Source: Begonia masoniana
Lineage: Eukaryota; Streptophyta; Magnoliopsida; Cucurbitales; Begoniaceae
Direction: 5' to 3'
Assembly (NCBI GenBank): GCA_022432975.1
Contig: CM039512.1
Location: 2,838,519 to 2,902,518, forward strand
DNA length: 64,000 nt
The position numbers and the translations under genes were made by a program. Under the pieces are notes generated by a model that searched no databases, was not told where the DNA came from, and worked only from the letters and a program-made list of their open reading frames with translations. Shown one piece after another: positions 58,203-64,000 of this stretch (its first letter is position 1; each line of letters starts with the position of its first letter).

Positions 58203-60911
58203 CTTTTAAATCAAAAAGTAGTAACAGTTGTATTCAACACTATAATCTATAAAAAATTGTTATTGTTAACTCCAGTAATCCCTTTTTTCCACGAGGCTGA
58301 TTTCACCAATAGATTATTGTTTTATCCAACTTTTTTTCAATGTTCCAATTTGAGGGGCTCCTCTTTTTAGAGCAACCTAAAGTGGGTCTAAACCTAAATA
58401 CCTAATCCACCATACATGATACATCCCCTAAATCTCTGAATAAATCTAAGAAAGAGTCTCCTGGATGTCAAAATATCCACCCCTTGTTTTTATCCTTTTA
58501 ATTTCCCCAATTGGGTATGCGCTATGATTGTCATTGTGCTGTCCTGGCTTATCTAATTTAAAACTTTATTCCCTCATTTATATAGTATATGGTTTCCTAC
58601 GTGACAATTGATTAAATGACCAATTGAAATACTAGGGTGGCCGTAACAGAATATTTTATTGATGTGATCTGATATGTTTTTTTTTTAATTATTTTATTTT
58701 GTGCCAAGAGTTTTGATTGGCTTTCTCATTCTTTGTGGCCATGTTTACGACATGTTGACAAGGACGTGTCTTAGAGCTCTTTCTCTTTGTCGGCACACCT
58801 CAGTTTCTATTAAATCAAAGGAATTAGAATTACTGAAAAACGCTTAAAAAGTTTGTTTTTAATTTTTTGGATAATTGTTTAGGTTGACACGCAACTAATA
58901 TCTCCAACTAAAAAATTTGTTGATTTATATTTTGGACTCTGAAATTGCTATCGAATTGAAATGATTCTGACTTGGGCTGCAACGACCCTAAAAACCGCAG
59001 CCATCTGCAAATTCATTCCTCTCGTTATTGATCTATATCGAATTTCAAACAAATCTCAAATTCAAGATGCATTTTGTTCCAAAAAAAAAAAAAAAAATTA
59101 AGGCTTAAATTAAACAGACTCTTGAAGTTCATAATTTAATTTGTACTTTACGCTTTCAATTATTGTTGATAGTTGTTTGTCTACAAGTAGAATATGCAAA
59201 TATTATCATTTTCAACAACTTGTAGTATAGTTATTGGCATTGATTCAATATTCGCACAGGTTTATTTATACACGGTAATAAAAAAATAACGTTATGTTTA
59301 CTCTTTAAACTTATATTTTGATATGACATTTACGTGTCATTTATTAATAAATTTAATAATTAGAATGAATTATAAGTAATTAAAATTATAGATTAAACTA
59401 ATAAATTATAATATAATTCATGAATTACGAGCTGATAAAATAAGGTTGAATTAATTATTTTCTTTTATTTTATATGCTGTTAAATTTTCATAAACAATCC
59501 TATTTAGAGATTGGGATGAGTCGTAGGTATACCAAATATTTGATGATTCATAGCCAAGATAATGTCTTCCTCTTCTACGCCATTGCCACGTTTTTGGGTG
59601 TCGTTGGGTGGATTTAGACTAATAGAATTTCAGGAAGATTGCAATGATCCAATCGAAAGCTTCTGGTTTTAATCCGATTGACTAATCTCTAATTATCTAT
59701 ATAGTATCTGCAATTTCTCTTCTTTGTTATACGAACGGATACCCTTTTCTGGTTAGCCGGATTTCCCTCAGCTAGTTGGAGAGAGAGAGAGAAGAAGAGA
59801 GATGGAGGAGAGAGATTGCTGGACAAGAGAAGGAGAGAGAAAATGTCGGAAGGAGAGAGAGAGAGAGAGACCCATTTGATCAGAAGATTTTTATTTTTAT
59901 TTTTTAAGGTTCCTTAGTTTTTGCTGTTGCTTGATATCCACACAAATCTACCCACCCAAGTTTCATCAACCTTGGCCGTCCACAGTCTCTCATAAAGTCA
60001 TTTGTCTTCTCGACTCTCTTTCTTAAGCCCACTACCTGTTTGATTGTTTGCCTCTGAGGGAAAAAAAGAAGAAGAAAGACAGAGATTGAGAGGTGTGTGG
60101 GTGGAGGAGGATTTTGATCAGAGTTATGTGGTGAAGAACCCCACACTTCACTTTCTTCGCCGTCGTCGTCGTGAATCTCTCATCTTTTTCTTCTTCCTCA
60201 CTGCATCGTCTCTACCACTTCCTTAAGATCCTCTTGTCTCTGTCCTTTGCGTCATTTTATTTTCATTTTCCTTAGATTTAACACATAGTTAGGTGTTGGG
60301 TTCACGTAATTCTGCTTATATCTCAACAACCACGATCTGATTCCACTTACGTATTTGTCAAATTTTGTTTTTTTAAAGAAACATTGGAGATTTTGGAGAT
60401 ATGGGTCGTTGAATCAAGACTTATCTTTCCTTTTATTTTTATTTTTATCTTTTCTTTAAATTTCCAGGTGTTGCTTGAACAGATTCAGATCGAGATTGCC
60501 CCACTTCTTGGCTTCGATAAACTTCTCTCTGTGTATCTCTCTGACTTTCTGTTTCTCTCATTACAAATGACAGCTGTCTAAGGTGCCATAATTTTGGGTC
60601 TTTGACGAAAATCATTTCATAGAGGGTGTCTTGTCTTTCTTTCTTCACTCCCCACCAGAGTTTGTCTTATGAGGTGGTTTGATTGATATAAAGTCTCTTT
60701 TGCGCTGATAAGCTTGAACGAGGAGCCCACTTTTGGGATTGGTGGGCTTCTTCGAAACCAATGAAAACCCACATTTGAAAGGAGTTTGTTTTGTTATAAT
60801 ATTTGGTTTCAGAATTCAGCATTAAACTGTTGCTTTTCTCAGTTAATTCTGTCTCTCTGATCTTTTGTACCAAAACTCAATTTTGACCATAGAAATACTG
60901 AAACGTCTGTT
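58203..60911. other. Spacer, promoter and leader of the F-box gene
   Basis: 58203-59560 is AT-rich spacer with no recognised gene. 59779-59872 is rich in (GA)n. 60055-60240 is a purine- then pyrimidine-rich stretch typical of a transcribed 5' leader, and an intron in the 5' UTR is possible. Short ORFs here (for example at 60044 and 60384) are probably uORFs or chance. Confidence 0.4.
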
Positions 60912-63517
60912 ATGATGGTTATTTGCTTCTTTATCACTTGTGTCTCTTTGTTTCTCTTCTTAAATTCCCTTCCTCTCAAGCCTCTCCCACCATGGGCAAG
61001 TGAGATGAGGTTGATGTCCTTCTGGTTCTGGAAAGAATTCTCTCTCTTTCAAATCTGTGCAGCAGTGAAGGATATTCTTTTAGAAGCTTATCTCTTTCGA
61101 ATTCCATCGAAAATGTCACTCAAGAAGAAGCAGCTTACTTCCAAAATAGAAAACGTTGAGGAGAAAGGAGAGGTGTCGGTAATGGATTTACCAGAGCTGG
61201 CTTTAGAGTGTATACTGGAGAGGCTGCCAGCTGATTCCCTCTGTAATATGGCGGGTGTTTGTAGATTTTTTAGAGAGAGATGCAGAAGTGATCATCTCTG
61301 GAAAAAGCACTTGCATCAGAAATGGGGTAGAGTTATTGGCCAAGCTGCTTACAGAGAGTGGCAGTGGCATATTGCTTCAAAAACAGATTTGGGAAATCTG
61401 AAGAAAAGCAAGCAAAAGGGGTTGATGAGACTTTTATCTTTTGGTTGGTCTTTCTCGTGGATCAGATCAAAAGTTGATGATAATTGCAATCACAGAAGCT
61501 CTCTGCCTGTTGATTCAATCATGGCCTGGTATCTTGCTCTTGAAAATGGTAGATTCTGGTTCCCAGCTCAAGTCTATAACCGCGAGGTACTGGGAAATTA
61601 GTTTTTTTTTTTTTTTTGTCTTTCAAATTGAATAGTTTTTCGAAACAGTTTTGGGTGTCATTTTATTTATTGTTACGAACCCTTTATAATACACCCTTTA
61701 TAATACAGATCACCCCCAAGAAATAAAATAAAATAAATATTTGAAATTTCTGTTCTGCAGAATGGGCATGTGGGATTTGTGCTGTCATGCTATGATGCTG
61801 AGCTTTGTTATGATCCGCGCATTGATGCCTTTCAAGCAAGGTATTGCCTGCTCAATAAGTGAACTCTGATTTGTTTTTTTTTTGTTTGTGGGAAATTTAG
61901 TTTGTGCTGTTTTTTTTTTTATTCTCTTTTGAATGAGTTTATCCTTCAACAGTTTGAGTTAAATTTCTCAAAAAATCAATTTCAGGTACTTTCCACATGG
62001 AAGAAGGGCAGTTGCAATTGAGAATGGCGTGCAATGGGAAAGGCTTAGAGCACCTCCTGTTGATACTCCACCTCATGATCTTCATCTCTCTGATTGTTTG
62101 AATGATTTACGACCGGGCGATCACCTCGAGATTCAGTGGAGGAGGAACAAGGAATTTCCATATGGTTTGTTCCTCTTTAAATCCTTCATCAAAATAATAA
62201 TCTCTAGCAGAAAATTGACTCCTTTTGAACAATCTGGATAATGAGAAGACACATAAGAAGAATGAAATTCTCAGGAAAAAATGTGTTACTTTTTCTTTGT
62301 TTGATTCAAAAATGTTAGATAGAAATGAAATCATGCCGGAACGTAGCTAAAAGGTCATTTAGATGCGGATAATCTCTGAAACGCTTGATTGTAATAGCAA
62401 ATACCGCAATAACGAATCCGATTTCTTAACAAAGTTTTCGTTTTTCCCTGATAATGAAATTTTTTAGAGCTTGAATAGCTTTTCTATCTTCTTTGCAGGT
62501 TGGTGGTATGGAGTTGTAGGCCATTTAGAAACTTGTGATGGGAATGCTAATTACTGCGTTTGTCATAGCAGTGGTGAGTGTTTCCATTCCTTCTCCTGCA
62601 AATATACACTCAATAATTTGGTCGGTGGATTTTCTTCTAAGAATAATTGGGGTGGTGGCCTAATGAATAAAATAGGAACGAACACGAAAGAATAATCAGG
62701 GAATCATTCACATAAGATACCAACCTCTTATTTTCAATTCATTTTATCAGCAATTGGGACTGTTCATTTTTACTAAAAGTCTTAAACTTTGTGGAGAAAT
62801 ACTATTTTTCTGATGAATTTTTTAAGTATAGCTGAATAATACAAGGCTGCTGATGTCTGCTTAGTGGCTTGATGATCAAAAGCTCTCTCTAAATGCACAT
62901 GATTTTTAATCTACTCAGTGTATGTTTCCAGTATTTTTCTATGGTTGGAGGACACTTTTTGAGCTATTTGATTGGTCCCCAAGATAATATTGTCAGCATG
63001 TCATAATATCCACCAACATTTTGAAGTTTAACGGTCAGCCCACGTTGGAAGAACTGAATATTGCCTAATGGCTCTGATTTTTGTTGAGTAGATTGTTCTT
63101 AATGTGTGGATGATGAGCTTTCGAAATCTCTATCATGTAGCCAAATGCATTAAATTATGTGTTAAACTTGAGAAACCCATCTCAGATTTGGCCTAAAATA
63201 AATGATGAACTACACTGCAGAATCTGAGACCACATATTATTTGTATATGTGGTCTCAGAGCCTGGAAAGTTGTATTTAATGCTAAAAACTATAGTTCAAT
63301 GGAGGATTGACTGCCCTTTTGTCTTTTTACAGAAACTGTGGTGCTGGAGTTCAATCAGTACACCCCGGGATCACGGTGGAGGCGAACTGAGATTAACCGG
63401 AAAAGTCATCGGGAGGAAGGAAGTGAGGCGGACGGGTTTTACGGGGGAATCATAAAGCTGGATAGTGAAGAACAGATTTGTATGTGGAAGTGTCTTTGGC
63501 CAACCCAAGAGCTATAA
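60912..63517 (+). CDS. F-box protein (At2g26850-like)
   Basis: Probable substrate receptor of an SCF ubiquitin ligase. Exons: 60912-61586, 61761-61840, 61986-62164, 62499-62573 and 63333-63517. All phases fit and give 397 residues. It starts with a hydrophobic/aromatic stretch ([20 protein letters not shown]), a possible signal anchor. The F-box spans about residues 91-135 ([20 protein letters not shown] ... DHLWKKHL). The C-terminal region, starting [20 protein letters not shown], has many Trp/Tyr residues and short conserved blocks ([58 protein letters not shown]), as in a small plant F-box subfamily with a conserved C-terminal domain of unknown ligand. Resemblance to At2g26850/At2g41170 is from memory. 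No frameshift is seen. Confidence 0.88.
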
Positions 63518-64000
63518 GCGTTGGATTCAAGCTTTGTTTATTAATTGAAGTATTATTATTATTATTATTGTCACGATATAAAAGTCAGGCTTCTGATTTG
63601 TGGCCATGCGCTTGTGGTCCTCCTTGTAAATTGCCTCCCATTAATGTACACTTGATGTAGTATGTATCATACCCATCTAATGTTATATGCACCATCTCTC
63701 TCTCACTCTCACTCTCTCTCTCTCTTTCCTCTCAGCGTGGAATGAGGAGAGAGAGAGAGAACAATAATAGAGTTGCATTGAATAGAGAGGGGAGTTAAAG
63801 AGAGAGAAGATGGGGATTATTGAAGGAAGTAGCTTTCAAACTCCACCATTTTGTAGCAAGTAGTAGCCAATAACATGGATGATGTTTCTAGCTGTTGAGT
63901 CCTTTTCTCTTCTTCCATTAATACCCACCTTTTTTTCTCCTATTCCCATCTTTTACAATTTATTTCGTCTTTTATAATTTATTTCATCTTTTATAACTTA
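63518..64000. other. F-box gene 3' region with CT/GA inverted repeat
   Basis: 3' UTR, a (ATT)n run near 63553, then (CT)n at 63692-63725 and (GA)n at 63749-63762. These can pair as a hairpin around cctctcagcgtggaatgagg. No gene was recognised up to the window end. Confidence 0.5.

Overview
This window is nuclear DNA of a flowering plant. It is AT-rich, its genes are split by GT-AG introns whose reading frames join exactly, and every recognisable product belongs to a plant family (CHR5-type CHD1 remodeler, SHI/STYLISH factor, AHL factor, PADRE protein, CDPK, CRT-like transporter). A eudicot is likely; I cannot name the species. No bacterial, phage or viral gene set is present, and I found no new multi-gene system.

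Layout. 408-8202 (+): 3' two thirds of a CHD1/CHR5 chromatin remodeler, cut by the window start. 9280-13767 (-): a homeodomain protein. 14033-17110: a cluster of foldback elements, one pair bracketing a gene fragment. 17991-18599 (+): PADRE (DUF4228) protein. 19310-19960: a TIR element. 20660-21890: a 325-bp direct duplication with a pure 499-bp (TAA)n array between the copies. 24175-25564 (+): LRP1-type SHI/STYLISH transcription factor. 28038-31406 (+): RING protein with a repeat-filled intron. 32291-33109 (+): intronless AHL protein. 34273-37352: a nested palindromic element with about 27 copies of a 28-bp palindrome centred on CACGTG, mostly in a 54-bp tandem array. 37777-39672 (+): ABCG half-transporter broken by two compensating frameshifts. 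40265-41231 (-) and 41891-49071 (+): a basic protein of unknown function and a plastid CRT-like transporter, head to head across a 659-bp shared promoter. 50769-53450 (+): CDPK with one frameshift in its first exon. 55509-55883 (-): SF3B6/p14 splicing factor. 57640-58030: decayed PPR fragment. 60912-63517 (+): F-box protein.

The genes do not form a pathway. They are ordinary, independently regulated loci (chromatin, transcription, ubiquitin ligases, calcium signalling, splicing, transport). The unusual content lies in the repeats: several palindromic, hairpin-forming elements of different ages, two of them with exceptionally homogeneous tandem arrays. Three single-base frameshifts in two otherwise well-conserved genes suggest either recent pseudogenisation or residual indel errors in the assembly, and this should be settled before any functional reading.

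Exon boundaries were worked out by hand from splice consensus, frame and remembered family structure. No alignment or expression data were available.
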